Origin: Bradyrhizobium sediminis
Lineage (GTDB): Bacteria > Pseudomonadota > Alphaproteobacteria > Rhizobiales > Xanthobacteraceae
Direction of reading: 5' to 3'
Assembly: GCF_018736085.1 (NCBI RefSeq)
Contig: NZ_CP076134.1
Location: 5,156,501-5,220,500, forward strand
Length of the DNA: 64,000 bases
The translations under genes were made by a program, and so were the position numbers. The notes below the pieces were generated by a model. It was not told the DNA's origin, searched no databases, and saw only the letters and a program-made list of their open reading frames with translations. Of the stretch, positions 1 to 9,306 are shown one piece after another; the first letter of the stretch is position 1, and every line of letters starts with the position of its first letter.

Positions 1-886
1 CGTAGGGAATTTCGAAGCCTGATGCGGCATAGAGACCTTCCACCGCCTCCTTGCCGAGCGCCGGCACTTCGAGCACGTTGGTGGGCGTGGCGCCGAGGAA
101 GGTGACGTCCCACCCGAGCTTCTTGGCTTCGCCCATCGCACCGATGGTCTCGCGGATCACCGTGCCGAGCACGACCATGTCGCAGCCGTCGGCTTTCATC
201 TTGGCGACCTGCGCGCTGAAGTCGGATACGCCGCGCTTGTAGCTGGTGACCGAGGCCGGCGTCAGCTTCATCGCAGCGACCTGCTGGTTGAAGCCATCGA
301 GCACATTCTTGCCGTACTCGTCGTCCTGATGCATGATGCAGGGCTTCTTGAAATTCTTCGCCTCGATCATGTATTTGACCGCCGCGCGGGTGCTCTCGAC
401 ATAGGGCAAGAGGTTGTTGAACTTCAGCCGTTCCTGCGGCTTGGCCGGATCGAACTTGAAGGTGAATTCGGCAGCCGTCAGCGGGAACAATTGCAGCACG
501 CCGGCATCGAACAGGACGTCCTGCGAGGCCAGCACGGTCGGCGAACCCATCGGGCCGACCATGGCGAAGATCTTGTCGCGCTCGACCATCTTCTGCGACG
601 CCAGCACCGCGCGCTTCGGATCGTAGCCCGAGTCCTCGAGGATCAGCTTGATCTTGCGGCCGTTGATGCCGCCGGCGGCATTGATTTCCTCGACCGCCAT
701 CTTCATGCCGTTGGAAACCGGCACGCCCCAGACCTTGATCGGGCCGGACAGGTCCTGGTGGGTCCCGATGACGATCTCGGTCGCCGAGATGCCTTCATTG
801 GTGACTTTGGTCTGGGCTGCGGCCGGCAGGTGGGTCAGCGCGAGGGCGCCCACCGCAAGGCCCAGCGCCTTGAACGATTTCGACAT
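1..886 (-). CDS. ABC transporter substrate-binding protein, branched-chain amino acid type (3' end outside window)
   Basis: Periplasmic receptor of a LivK-like ABC importer; only the first 295 codons lie in the window and the gene runs off the left edge. Residues 1-25 form a clean signal peptide ending AAAQ. The mature start has the family pattern (ATEIVIGTHQDLSGPI), and the family features EEINAAGGINGRKI and QDDEYGKNV follow. An AGAGGAG ribosome binding site sits a few bases before the ATG. It is the last visible gene of a minus-strand row livH-livM-livG-livF-acyl-CoA ligase-receptor. Receptors of this family in related bacteria bind amino acids but also aromatic and aliphatic acids; with a CoA ligase next to it, an organic acid ligand is the better guess (inference). 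No frameshift seen. Confidence 0.93.
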   Translation of the reverse strand, partial: MSKSFKALGLAVGALALTHLPAAAQTKVTNEGISATEIVIGTHQDLSGPIKVWGVPVSNGMKMAVEEINAAGGINGRKIKLILEDSGYDPKRAVLASQKMVERDKIFAMVGPMGSPTVLASQDVLFDAGVLQLFPLTAAEFTFKFDPAKPQERLKFNNLLPYVESTRAAVKYMIEAKNFKKPCIMHQDDEYGKNVLDGFNQQVAAMKLTPASVTSYKRGVSDFSAQVAKMKADGCDMVVLGTVIRETIGAMGEAKKLGWDVTFLGATPTNVLEVPALGKEAVEGLYAASGFEIPY

Positions 887-974
887 TGCAGTCTCCTCTT
901 GGTTTGGCCCGTGTTGAGCGAAGGGTGGGGCCTCTGAATCCTTCGCCGTTTTCGATTGTCGGTCTGCTCGTTGC

Positions 975-2813
975 CTACGCGACCGCCCGCTGGCCATACA
1001 TGGCTTCGATCTCGCTCGCGTAACGCTTGTTCACGAAACTGCGCTTCAGCTTCATGGTCGGGGTCAATTCCTCGTCCTCGGGCGTCAGCTGGCGCTCGAT
1101 CAGGAAGAATTTCTTGATGGTTTCGACCCGCGCGAAATTGACGTTCACCGCCTCGATCTCGCGCTGGATCAGATCCTGGATTTCCGGTGCCCGACACAGG
1201 CTCGCATAATTGGTGAAGGGAATGTCGTGGTCCTGGGCGTATTTTTCGACGTTCTCCTGGTCGATCATGATCAGGCAGGTCAGGTAGGGCCGCTTGTCGC
1301 CGATCACCACGGCGTCCGAGACATAGGGCGAGAACTTGAGCTGGTTCTCGATTTCCGAGGGCGTGATGTTCTTGCCGCCCGAGGTGATGATGATGTCCTT
1401 CATCCGGTCGGTGATCTTGACGAAGCCCTCATTGTCGATCGAGCCGACGTCGCCGGTATGCAGCCATCCCCTGGGGTCGATGGTCTCGGCGGTCTTCTCC
1501 GGCTGGTTGAGGTAGCCCATGAACAAATAGTCGCCCTTGATCAGGATTTCGCCTTCCGGCGAGATCTTGACTTCGCCCCAGGGCGCGGCCTTGCCGACCG
1601 AGCCGAGCTTGACGCGTTCCGCCGGCATCACGGTGGCGACGCCGCAGTTTTCGGTCTGGCCATAGACTTCGCGCATGTCGATGCCGAGCGCGAGGTACCA
1701 GCGGATCAGATCCGGCGAGATCGGCGCCGCACCGGTGAAGGCCAGCCGGCAGCGATCCAGCCCGAGCATGCGGCGGATGTTGCGGAACACCAGCCAGTAC
1801 GCCGCCTGATTGGCGAGCCGCAACGACAACGGAGCCGCATCGCCCTGCAGCTTGTATTCGGTCTGGCGATAGCCCACCGCCAGCGCCTGGCGGTACATCC
1901 AGTTCTGGAACGGGGTGGCGTCCTTCAGCGCGATCGTGATGCCGGAATAGAATTTTTCCCAGACTCGCGGCACCGCCAGAAACGCGGTGGGCTGCACTTC
2001 GCGCAAATTGTCGGGCACCGTCTCCGGGCTTTCGGCGAAGTTCATCACCGATCCCAGCGCCAGCGAGATGTAATAGCCGCCGATCCGCTCGGCGACGTGG
2101 CAGAGCGGCAGGAACACCAGCCGCTCTTCGCTGTCGGTGGACGGAAACAGATCGTTGGCGTGGCGCATCTGATGGGTGACGCCACGGTTGGAATGCATGG
2201 CGCCCTTGGGTGGGCCGGTCGTGCCCGAGGTGTAGACCAGGATGGCGAGATCGTCGGCGCCGCGGCTTCCGACCATCTCGTCCCACAGCGTTTCGTGGCC
2301 CTGGACGTGATTGCTGCCGAGCGCCATGAACTCGGCGAGCGACATCACCATCGGATCGATGAAGCCGCTCAGGCCCTCCATGTCGAACACGACGATCTTC
2401 TCGAGGGTCGGGCAGCGCGCGCGGCACGCCAGGATCTTGTCGAGCTGCTCCTCGTCCTCGGCGAAGATGACCTTGGTGCGGGAATCGTTGATGAGATATT
2501 CGACCTGGACCGAAGAATCGGTCGGATAGATGCCCGAAGAGACGCCGCCGGCGCACAGGATGCCCATGTCGGCGTAAACCCATTCCGGCACCGCGTTGGC
2601 GATGATCGAGGCGACGTCTCCGGGCTGGAAGCCGACGGCATGCAGCCCGTAGGCGATTTCCTTGGAAATCTCCAGCCACTGGCGCCAGCTGGTCGGCTGC
2701 CAGATACCGAACTTCTTCTCGCGGATCGCCGGCCGGTCGCCGCGTTTTTCCACGGCTTGCAGAAAGCTCCTCGCGATCGTGTCCGCCACAGTCAGTACTG
2801 CGGGTCTGGCCAT
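975..2813 (-). CDS. AMP-dependent acyl-CoA ligase (FadD15-like)
   Basis: Adenylate-forming enzyme of 612 residues that would activate a carboxylic acid to its acyl-CoA using ATP. Visible motifs in order: the P-loop-like YTSGTTGPPKG at residues 194-204, YGQTEN near 400, the hinge region LHTGDVG near 460 and the MKDIIITSGGKNI motif followed by PSEIE near 480-500. Length and the long insert before the C-terminal domain match the long-chain fatty acid CoA ligase (AMP-forming) branch rather than short acetyl-CoA synthetases. It lies between livF and the receptor gene, same strand, 88 bases before the latter. The context points to a substrate imported by the transporter; whether it is a fatty or an aromatic acid cannot be told from sequence alone. 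Confidence 0.93.
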   Translation of the reverse strand: MARPAVLTVADTIARSFLQAVEKRGDRPAIREKKFGIWQPTSWRQWLEISKEIAYGLHAVGFQPGDVASIIANAVPEWVYADMGILCAGGVSSGIYPTDSSVQVEYLINDSRTKVIFAEDEEQLDKILACRARCPTLEKIVVFDMEGLSGFIDPMVMSLAEFMALGSNHVQGHETLWDEMVGSRGADDLAILVYTSGTTGPPKGAMHSNRGVTHQMRHANDLFPSTDSEERLVFLPLCHVAERIGGYYISLALGSVMNFAESPETVPDNLREVQPTAFLAVPRVWEKFYSGITIALKDATPFQNWMYRQALAVGYRQTEYKLQGDAAPLSLRLANQAAYWLVFRNIRRMLGLDRCRLAFTGAAPISPDLIRWYLALGIDMREVYGQTENCGVATVMPAERVKLGSVGKAAPWGEVKISPEGEILIKGDYLFMGYLNQPEKTAETIDPRGWLHTGDVGSIDNEGFVKITDRMKDIIITSGGKNITPSEIENQLKFSPYVSDAVVIGDKRPYLTCLIMIDQENVEKYAQDHDIPFTNYASLCRAPEIQDLIQREIEAVNVNFARVETIKKFFLIERQLTPEDEELTPTMKLKRSFVNKRYASEIEAMYGQRAVA

Positions 2814-2920
2814 TCTTCGTTCCCTCCGCCTCTCAGCCCCGCCTTGGACGCCGGCTTTGACAGCCGGTCTTTTCGCAAGGCAGCTCCATATTTAACGCCA
2901 AAACCGGCTCAAACGCCAAA

Positions 2921-2956
2921 TCTTCCTTGAAGTCTTCCCTGAGGTCTTCCTTGGCC
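2921..2956. repeat. Three 12-base tandem units between livF and the ligase gene
   Basis: Three consecutive 12-base units starting TCTTCC (2921-2932, 2933-2944, 2945-2956) with one to three differences between them. They lie in the 154-base spacer between livF and the ligase gene. Probably a slippage product. Confidence 0.6.
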
Positions 2957-2967
2957 TCAAGTCCCTC

Positions 2968-3747
2968 TCAACGCCACGTTTTCTTCTTTTTCCAGCGCCG
3001 TTCGCCCCGCGCGCCCTCTTCCTTGGCACCGAGATAGAATTCCTGGATGTCCTTGGAATGCATCAGCCGCTCGCAGCTGTCGTTCATGACGACCCGGCCG
3101 ATCTCCAGCACGTAGCCGTAATGCGCCGTCTCCAGCGCGATCTTGGCGTTCTGCTCGACCAGCAGGATCGACATGCCCTGCTCCTCGTTGACCCGCTTGA
3201 TGATCGTGAAGATCTCCTTGACCAGGATCGGCGACAGGCCGAGCGAGGGCTCGTCGAGCAGCAGCAGCGTCGGGCGGTTCATCAGGGCGCGCCCGATCGC
3301 GAGCATCTGCTGCTCGCCGCCCGAAAGCTGCCCGGCCGGCTGGTTGATCCGTTCCCGCAGCCGTGGGAAATAGCCGTAGACCCGCTCCAGATCCTCGGCG
3401 ACCGCCTCACGGTCGCTGCGCGGATAGGCGCCCATCATCAGGTTCTCGCGCACGCTCAGGAACGGAAACACCTCGCGCCCCTCGGGAACGTGGCTGAGGC
3501 CGAGCCGGACGATCTTGTCGGCCTCCATGCGCTGGATCGGCTTGCCGAGAAATTCGATCGAGCCCTTCTGCGGATCGAGAATGCCGGAAATGGTCTTGAG
3601 CACCGTGGTCTTGCCGGCGCCGTTGGCGCCGAGCAGGGTGACGATCTGGCCGCGCGGCACCTCGATACTGATGCCTCTGATGGCCATGATCGGCCCGTAA
3701 TAGCTCTCGATATTGCTGAGCTTCAGGATGATGTCGGGAGTGCTCAT
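2968..3747 (-). CDS. livF: Branched-chain amino acid-type ABC transporter ATPase LivF
   Basis: Second ATPase of the HAAT-family importer, 259 residues. Walker A GANGAGKTT at 40-48, signature LSGGEQQ at 140-146 and Walker B LLLLDEP at 160-166 are intact. The open frame continues upstream to 4020, but that part is the shadow of livG; the start chosen (MSTPDIILKL) lies 11 bases after the livG stop, giving normal operon spacing. The C-terminus carries a strongly basic tail (RRWKKKKTWR) longer than in E. coli LivF; such tails are seen in rhizobial members but its role is not known to me. Confidence 0.95.
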   Translation of the reverse strand: MSTPDIILKLSNIESYYGPIMAIRGISIEVPRGQIVTLLGANGAGKTTVLKTISGILDPQKGSIEFLGKPIQRMEADKIVRLGLSHVPEGREVFPFLSVRENLMMGAYPRSDREAVAEDLERVYGYFPRLRERINQPAGQLSGGEQQMLAIGRALMNRPTLLLLDEPSLGLSPILVKEIFTIIKRVNEEQGMSILLVEQNAKIALETAHYGYVLEIGRVVMNDSCERLMHSKDIQEFYLGAKEEGARGERRWKKKKTWR

Positions 3748-3758
3748 GGCATCATCCT

Positions 3759-4517
3759 CTAGGCGCCGAGATAGGCGGCAACGACGTCGGGATGACGCTG
3801 CACCTCGGCCGGCGATCCCATCGCCAGCACCTTGCCGTAGTTCAGCGCGATCACGCGGTCGGACACGCGATTCACCAGCGTCATGTCGTGTTCGACCATC
3901 AGCACGGTGACGCCGAGTTCGGTCTTCATGTCCCGGATCCAGAACGACATGTCGTCGGTTTCCTCGACATTCAATCCGGACGACGGCTCGTCGAGCAGGA
4001 TCAGCTTCGGCTCGCTGCACAGCGCCCGCGCCAGCTCGATCACCTTGCGCACGCCATAGGGCAGCCCCGAGATCAGCTTGTCGCGGTACGGCTCGAGGTC
4101 AAGAAATTCGATCACCTGCTCGACGCGGCGGCGATGGATCTTCTCGTTGCTGCGCACGCTCGGCAGAAACAGGAACTCCTGCCAGAGCTGGGTGGTGGAA
4201 TGCCGGTGCCGGCCGACCAGCAGGTTGTTCAGAACGGTGGCATTCTCGAACAGTTCGATGTTCTGGAAGGTGCGGGCGATGCCGAGCTTGGCGATGCCGA
4301 ACGCGGGCTCCTCGGTGATGTCCTGATCCTCGAAGAATATCTTTCCCGAGGTCGGGGGATAGATCCGCGATATCAGGTTGAAGATCGAGCTCTTGCCGGC
4401 CCCGTTGGGACCGATGATGGAAAGAATCTCGCCTTTCTCCACCGCGAAGGAGACCGCGTCGACGGCCTTCAGGCCGCCGAAATGCAGCGACAGGTTTTCG
4501 GCGCGGAAATAGCTCAT
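3759..4517 (-). CDS. livG: Branched-chain amino acid-type ABC transporter ATPase LivG
   Basis: First ATPase of the importer, 252 residues. Walker A GPNGAGKSS at 36-44, the LivG-type degenerate signature SGLPYGVRK, and Walker B LILLDEPSSGLN are present, as is the switch histidine in VEHDM. Its ATG overlaps the livM stop codon by four bases (ATGA at 4514-4517), typical of translational coupling. Works on the cytoplasmic face as a heterodimer with LivF. Confidence 0.96.
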   Translation of the reverse strand: MSYFRAENLSLHFGGLKAVDAVSFAVEKGEILSIIGPNGAGKSSIFNLISRIYPPTSGKIFFEDQDITEEPAFGIAKLGIARTFQNIELFENATVLNNLLVGRHRHSTTQLWQEFLFLPSVRSNEKIHRRRVEQVIEFLDLEPYRDKLISGLPYGVRKVIELARALCSEPKLILLDEPSSGLNVEETDDMSFWIRDMKTELGVTVLMVEHDMTLVNRVSDRVIALNYGKVLAMGSPAEVQRHPDVVAAYLGA

Positions 4518-5665
4518 CGGTTACGCTCCGATTTCACGTAGATCTTCTGCCGCTTGAAGGTAGCGCGCTTGTAGAGCGGGAACAGCTGGAAGAACAGTTT
4601 GATCTTCAGCCAGCGCCCGTAAAGGCCGAGCGGCTCGAACAGCACGAACAGCACGATGATCACCCCGTAGATCGCGCCCTTCAGCCCGTTCGCCGAAGCG
4701 AACGCGGCGACATTGCTCTGGATCTTGGCGGCGAGCTCGGCGCCGGCGCCAAAGGTCGCGGCGACGGCGGCGATCATTCCGGGCACATCGTCCTTCAGGT
4801 AGGTCAGGAACGGATCGATCATCACGATGAAGATCGCGCCCAGCACGGCGCCGTGCGGACTGAAGGCGCCGCCAATCAGGATCACGATGATGAACTCGAT
4901 CGAGAGCTGCAGCGTGAACATCTCCGGGCTGATGAAGGACATCTTGTGGGCGAACAGGACACCGGCGAATCCGGTGATCGCCGCCGAGATCGCAAACGAC
5001 TTGACCTTGTAGAGCGATACGTTGACGCCCATGCTGCGAGCCGCGGTCTCGCTGTCCCGGATCGCGACGAAGGCGCGCCCCGTAGGCGAGCGCAACAGGT
5101 TGAGCGTACCGACGATGGTCAGGGCCAGCACTGCAAGACAGAGGAAGTAGAACGAGGGGCTGTCGCGCGACACCGTGGTGCCGAGCGCTTGCAGGGCCTT
5201 GACCCGCATACCCTCATTGCCATGGGTCACGCTTTCCCAGCGCGCCAGGATTTCCTCGATGATGAAGGCGAAGGAAATCGTCGCGATCACCAGATAGATG
5301 CCCTGCAGCCGAAGCGCCGGAAACCCGACCATCGCGCCGACCACGCCGGTCAACAATCCGGCGACGAGAAAATACACCGGGAACGGGACGTTATATTGCT
5401 GCAGGTACCCGGCGGTGTAGGCGCCGATGGCGAGAAAGGCGGCATGGCCGAGCGAGGCCTGCCCGGTGAAGCCGGTCAGGATCATCAGCCCGACGCCGAC
5501 GGTGGCGTAGATGAAGACGAAAACCAGCTGGCTGACGAGATAGCTGGAGAGAACGAACGGCGCGACCATCAGGAACGCGAGCAGAACGCCGTAGGTGACC
5601 ATGTAGCCCGAGTGCGGAAACAGCTTTATGTCGTCTTCATAGTCGGTCTTGAACATGAAACGCAT
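4514..5665 (-). CDS. livM: Branched-chain amino acid-type ABC transporter permease LivM
   Basis: Inner-membrane permease, 383 residues, with about ten hydrophobic segments. The LivM family patterns GQASLGHAAFLAIGAYT near residue 70 and the coupling-helix region SETAARSMGVN near 205 are clear. A cytoplasmic amphipathic tail rich in Lys/Arg (KRATFKRQKIYVKSERNR) closes the protein. There is a moderately long hydrophobic insertion around residues 270-330 relative to E. coli LivM, common in acid-transporting members of Bradyrhizobium type clusters. Starts 9 bases after the livH stop. Confidence 0.95.
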   Translation of the reverse strand: MRFMFKTDYEDDIKLFPHSGYMVTYGVLLAFLMVAPFVLSSYLVSQLVFVFIYATVGVGLMILTGFTGQASLGHAAFLAIGAYTAGYLQQYNVPFPVYFLVAGLLTGVVGAMVGFPALRLQGIYLVIATISFAFIIEEILARWESVTHGNEGMRVKALQALGTTVSRDSPSFYFLCLAVLALTIVGTLNLLRSPTGRAFVAIRDSETAARSMGVNVSLYKVKSFAISAAITGFAGVLFAHKMSFISPEMFTLQLSIEFIIVILIGGAFSPHGAVLGAIFIVMIDPFLTYLKDDVPGMIAAVAATFGAGAELAAKIQSNVAAFASANGLKGAIYGVIIVLFVLFEPLGLYGRWLKIKLFFQLFPLYKRATFKRQKIYVKSERNR

Positions 5666-5674
5666 GGCTGCTTC

Positions 5675-6550
5675 CTAGACCTTCTTGCGTACGTGATGGC
5701 CGAACAGGCCTTCGGGCTTGAGCAGCAACACCGCCAGCAGAACGACGTAGGGCGCGACGTCCTTCCATCCCTGCGGCAGATAGAAGCCGGCCATGCTTTC
5801 GATCACGCCGATCAGCACGCCGCCGACCACCGCGCCCGGTATCGAGCCGAAGCCGCCGAGCACGGCGGCGGGGAATGCCTTCAACCCCAGCACCAGGCCG
5901 ACATTGGAATGAATGAAGGTGATCGGCGCCAGCAGCACACCAGCCGCGGTCGCGACCGCCGCTGATATCGCCCACACGATCGACACCACGCGCTTGACCG
6001 GGATGCCCATGTAATAGGCGGCCAGCATGTTCTCCGAACTCGCCCGCATCGCGGTGCCGAGCGTGGTCCGGTTGAAGAACAGATAGAGCAGCGCACAGAG
6101 GATGATGGTCGCCGCGATCACCGAGAGCTTGTCATAGGCCAGCACCAGAGAGCCGATTCGCAACACGCCCTGGCTGAACGGCGTCTCGATCTTGAGATCG
6201 TCGGTGCCCCAGATGATGCCGGCGACGGAGCGCAGGAAATATCCAAGCCCGATCGTCGCCATGATGATGGAAAACTGCGGATAACCGAGGATCGGGCGCA
6301 CCACGACGCGCTCCGCCAGCATGCCGAACAGCGCCATCGCCGCGACCGCGCCGGCAAATCCGATCCAGTAATTGAGTCCGAGAATGCCGATGAAGGTGAA
6401 GGCGAAGAACCCGCCCAGCATCATCAGGTCGCCCTGCGCGAAGTTCACGACCTCGGTAGCCTTGTATACAAGGACGAAGCCAAGCGCGATTAGGCCGTAA
6501 ACGCAGCCGAGCGCAATACCGCTCACCAACTGCTGAACAAAGTCCAGCAT
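5675..6550 (-). CDS. livH: Branched-chain amino acid-type ABC transporter permease LivH
   Basis: Inner-membrane permease, 291 residues, first gene of the uptake operon. The N-terminus MLDFVQQLVSGIALGCVYGL and the motif EVVNFAQGDLMMLG are diagnostic for LivH; the C-terminal coupling region (MRASSENMLAAYYMGI) and GGFGSIPGAVVGG are also present. The frame is open upstream to 6832, but the start was placed at 6550 because a GGGAGGG ribosome binding site lies about ten bases before it and the upstream extension is not membrane-like. A sigma-70-like promoter lies about 110 bases upstream. Confidence 0.95.
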   Translation of the reverse strand: MLDFVQQLVSGIALGCVYGLIALGFVLVYKATEVVNFAQGDLMMLGGFFAFTFIGILGLNYWIGFAGAVAAMALFGMLAERVVVRPILGYPQFSIIMATIGLGYFLRSVAGIIWGTDDLKIETPFSQGVLRIGSLVLAYDKLSVIAATIILCALLYLFFNRTTLGTAMRASSENMLAAYYMGIPVKRVVSIVWAISAAVATAAGVLLAPITFIHSNVGLVLGLKAFPAAVLGGFGSIPGAVVGGVLIGVIESMAGFYLPQGWKDVAPYVVLLAVLLLKPEGLFGHHVRKKV

Positions 6551-6662
6551 TGCCGATTTCCCTCCCCCGATGCACGGCGACTCTATCGATCGCCTTTGTC
6601 GCATCTTGTGTCTAGTCGCTGCCCGGCGTCGCCTGTGGCGAAGCACGCACGAACAACTGGCG

Positions 6663-6694
6663 GTTATACAGCCTAAAGCACCGAGCCCTGTCAA
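6663..6694 (-). promoter_or_regulatory. Probable sigma-70 promoter of the liv / CoA ligase operon
   Basis: On the minus strand a perfect TTGACA (6689-6694) is followed after 20 bases by TATAAC (6663-6668), or after 18 bases by TGTATA. Spacing is longer than the 17-base ideal for the better -10. It is the only good candidate in the 299-base gap between livH and the divergent ABC exporter. Confidence 0.5.
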
Positions 6695-6849
6695 CTTAAC
6701 GCTGGTTGCCCTCCCAAGGCCGGGTTGCGGACAAATGCCGCAGCTTTGGGCAACCTTGCGCATCGGCGGGATTTGCCGTCCTCGATTCACCGCGCCGAAA
6801 GTTCTTGGGTCCATGGTTCGCATCCCATTCAACGGCTGGATCTTTCGAC

Positions 6850-7602
6850 ATGAAGCCCGATGAATCCGCGCTGGAGTTACGAGGGTTAACGAAGCGTTTT
6901 GACCGTATGGCGGTCGATGCGCTCGATCTGACCGTCCGGTCAGGCGAGTTCTATGCGCTGCTCGGGCCCAATGGCGCCGGCAAGACCACGACGCTGCGCA
7001 TGGTGGCCGGCCTGCTCAGGCCGGACGCCGGCTCGGTGTCGGTGCTCGGCATCGACGCGCTGGCCGATCCGGTCGCAGCCAAGCAGGTCACCGCATGGGT
7101 TTCGGACGAGCCGATGATTTATGACAAGCTGACCCCGCTGGAATATCTCGAATTCGTCGCCGGGCTCTGGGGCATCGACCCGGCGGTCTCGGAACCGTCG
7201 GCGCGCAATCTCCTGGTCTCGCTCGGCCTGGAACCGCATCTGCACGAACGCTGCGAGGGATTTTCCAAGGGCATGCGCCAGAAGGTGGCGCTGGCCGGGG
7301 CATTGGTCCACGATCCGCGCCTGATCATCCTGGATGAACCGCTCACCGGCCTCGACGCCGTCTCGGCGCGTCACGTCAAGGGCCTGCTCGGCGAACGGGT
7401 CCGTTCCGGCTGCACCGTGATCATGACCACGCATATCCTGGAAGTCGCCGAACGGATGGCCGACCGGATCGGCGTCATCGCATCCGGACGGCTGGTCGCC
7501 GAAGGCACGCTCACCGAACTGCGCCAGCAGAACGGGCGCAACGACACCAGCCTCGAGGACATGTTCATCGCGCTGGTCGATACCGAGGCCGCCGCCGCAT
7601 GA
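6850..7602 (+). CDS. ABC exporter ATP-binding protein (CcmA/ABC-2 type)
   Basis: ATPase of a two-gene ABC exporter, 250 residues. Walker A GPNGAGKTT at 39-47, signature FSKGMRQKV, Walker B LIILDEPLTGLD and the switch histidine in TTHILE are intact. The frame is open back to 6706 but the start at MKPDESALEL gives the normal N-terminus of the family. Its last four bases ATGA overlap the start of the permease gene, so the two are translationally coupled. Substrate unknown; ATPases of this subgroup serve drug, polysaccharide or cofactor exporters. Confidence 0.92.
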   Translation: MKPDESALELRGLTKRFDRMAVDALDLTVRSGEFYALLGPNGAGKTTTLRMVAGLLRPDAGSVSVLGIDALADPVAAKQVTAWVSDEPMIYDKLTPLEYLEFVAGLWGIDPAVSEPSARNLLVSLGLEPHLHERCEGFSKGMRQKVALAGALVHDPRLIILDEPLTGLDAVSARHVKGLLGERVRSGCTVIMTTHILEVAERMADRIGVIASGRLVAEGTLTELRQQNGRNDTSLEDMFIALVDTEAAAA

Positions 7603-9125
7603 GTTCGTCAGCGGACCTGACATGGTTTGCCCGGCATGAAATAAGGCTGGCGTGGCGCGAGGGGCTGGCGATGCTCACCGCCGGCCGCAAGGGGCGGAAG
7701 CGCACCGCGATCATCGGGCTGATCGTCTTTGCCGCGATCATGCACCTGCCGGCCTACGCCGTGATCGGCCGGTTCGCCGACCTGCAGGAACCCCTGGATA
7801 AATCCACCCTGATCGTCATTACCGCGACCATATTGCTGGCTTGGGCCCTGATGCTGTCGCAGGCGATCGAATCGGTGACGCGGGTGTTTTACGCACGCGC
7901 GGATCTCGATCTCATCATGTCGTCGCCGGTGGCACTTGCCAACGTGTTTTCGGTTCGCATCGCGGCAATCGCGCTGGCGGTGATTGCGATGGCGCTGTTG
8001 CTGTCGACGCCCTTTGTCGACGTTCTCGTGATCGGCGGCGGCTGGCGCTGGCTTTCGGCCTTCGGCGTCGTCGTGGCCATCGGACTTACGGCGGCGGCGG
8101 TTGCGATCGCCGTTACCATCATGCTGTTTCGCCTGATCGGACCGAGCCGCACGCGGCTGGTCGCACAAATTCTCGCCGCCGTGATCGGCGCCGGCTTCGT
8201 CATCGCGCTGCAGGTCGCCGCGATCCTGTCCTACGGCACACTGTCGCGGTTCGCGGTTCTGACTTCGGATGCCGCGGCGGCCTTTGCGCCCGACCTCGAC
8301 AGCATCGCCTGGTGGCCGGCGCGCGCCGCGCTCGGCGACGACGAGGCGCTATTGTGTCTTCTGGCCGGCGGCCTCGTGCTGCTCGGGGCCGTGATGGCGA
8401 TCTTCTCGCCGCGCTTCGCCGACACCGTCGTCAGCGCCGCCGCCAATGCCGCAACGACCCGCCAAGGTCCCCGCACCAAAGCGTTTCGCGCCGGCTCGCG
8501 GCAGCAGGCGCTGCGCTGGAAGGAGTTCGTGCTGCTGAGGCGCGATCCGTGGCTGGTGTCGCAGAGCCTGATGCAACTGCTCTATCTGGTGCCGCCGGCG
8601 CTGCTGCTGTGGCGAAGCTTTGCCGACAGCTCCGCCGCCATCGTGCTGATCACGCCTGTGATCGTGATGGCCGCGGGACAACTCGCAGGCGGTCTCGCCT
8701 GGCTGACGATCTCCGGCGAGGACGCCGCGGATCTGGTGGCAACGGCGCCGCTGCCGGCTTCGCGCGTGACCCGCGCCAAGATCGAAGTGGTGCTGATCGT
8801 GATCGCCGTCATCTTCGCGCCGCTGGTTGCGGCCCTTGCCTTCACCGCGCCGTGGCAGGCGGCGGTCACCGCGCTTGGCGTCATCATCGCATCCGCATCG
8901 GCTACCGCGATCCAGCTCTGGTTCCGCGTACAGGCCCGGCGCAGCCAGTTCCGCCGCCGCCAGACCTCGTCGCGATTTGCGACCTTCGCGGAGGCCTTTT
9001 CCTCGATCGGATGGGCCGCGACCGCGGCGCTGGCGCTGTCGATCCCGATCGCCGGCCTGATCAGCGGCCTGATGACCGCAGCCATCATCGCCGCGACCTG
9101 GAAGATCAGCCCGCGGCGGGAGTAG
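7599..9125 (+). CDS. ABC-2 type permease, partner of the preceding ATPase
   Basis: Integral membrane protein of 508 residues with about ten to twelve hydrophobic segments and a central soluble loop (around 285-315: TRTKAF..GSRQQALRWKEF region) typical of ABC-2 family permeases that consist of two homologous halves. The conserved element LRWKEFVLLRRDPWLVSQSL around residue 305 is the amphipathic element before the second half. Four-base overlap with the ATPase gene. No substrate can be assigned; no accessory periplasmic protein lies nearby. Confidence 0.85.
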   Translation: MSSSADLTWFARHEIRLAWREGLAMLTAGRKGRKRTAIIGLIVFAAIMHLPAYAVIGRFADLQEPLDKSTLIVITATILLAWALMLSQAIESVTRVFYARADLDLIMSSPVALANVFSVRIAAIALAVIAMALLLSTPFVDVLVIGGGWRWLSAFGVVVAIGLTAAAVAIAVTIMLFRLIGPSRTRLVAQILAAVIGAGFVIALQVAAILSYGTLSRFAVLTSDAAAAFAPDLDSIAWWPARAALGDDEALLCLLAGGLVLLGAVMAIFSPRFADTVVSAAANAATTRQGPRTKAFRAGSRQQALRWKEFVLLRRDPWLVSQSLMQLLYLVPPALLLWRSFADSSAAIVLITPVIVMAAGQLAGGLAWLTISGEDAADLVATAPLPASRVTRAKIEVVLIVIAVIFAPLVAALAFTAPWQAAVTALGVIIASASATAIQLWFRVQARRSQFRRRQTSSRFATFAEAFSSIGWAATAALALSIPIAGLISGLMTAAIIAATWKISPRRE

Positions 9126-9126
9126 T

Positions 9127-9161
9127 CCGGGGCATGAAGCACCGACGATCAGGTGCCCCGG
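9127..9161 (+). terminator. Possible hairpin after the ABC exporter operon
   Basis: A perfect 8-base inverted repeat (CCGGGGCA at 9127-9134 and its complement at 9154-9161) begins one base after the permease stop. The 19-base loop is large and no T run follows, so it may be a processing or stabilising hairpin and not a true terminator. Confidence 0.35.
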
Positions 9162-9306
9162 GTGCGCCGCAGCGCCTGCCGCAGGGCCTCCTACAAAAAT
9201 CGCGAAAACGACCCCATGCAAAGTAAAATGCCGGGCTCGCAGTGCTGGTAAAACGCGTCCGCAGCAAACTATTCGAGCCAACGGGTCGCAATGACTGGAT
9301 CGGAGA

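Noticed and set aside
1227..2930. 567-codon open frame on the plus strand over the CoA ligase gene
   Set aside because: Shadow of the ligase in antisense, common in GC-rich DNA; no family pattern.
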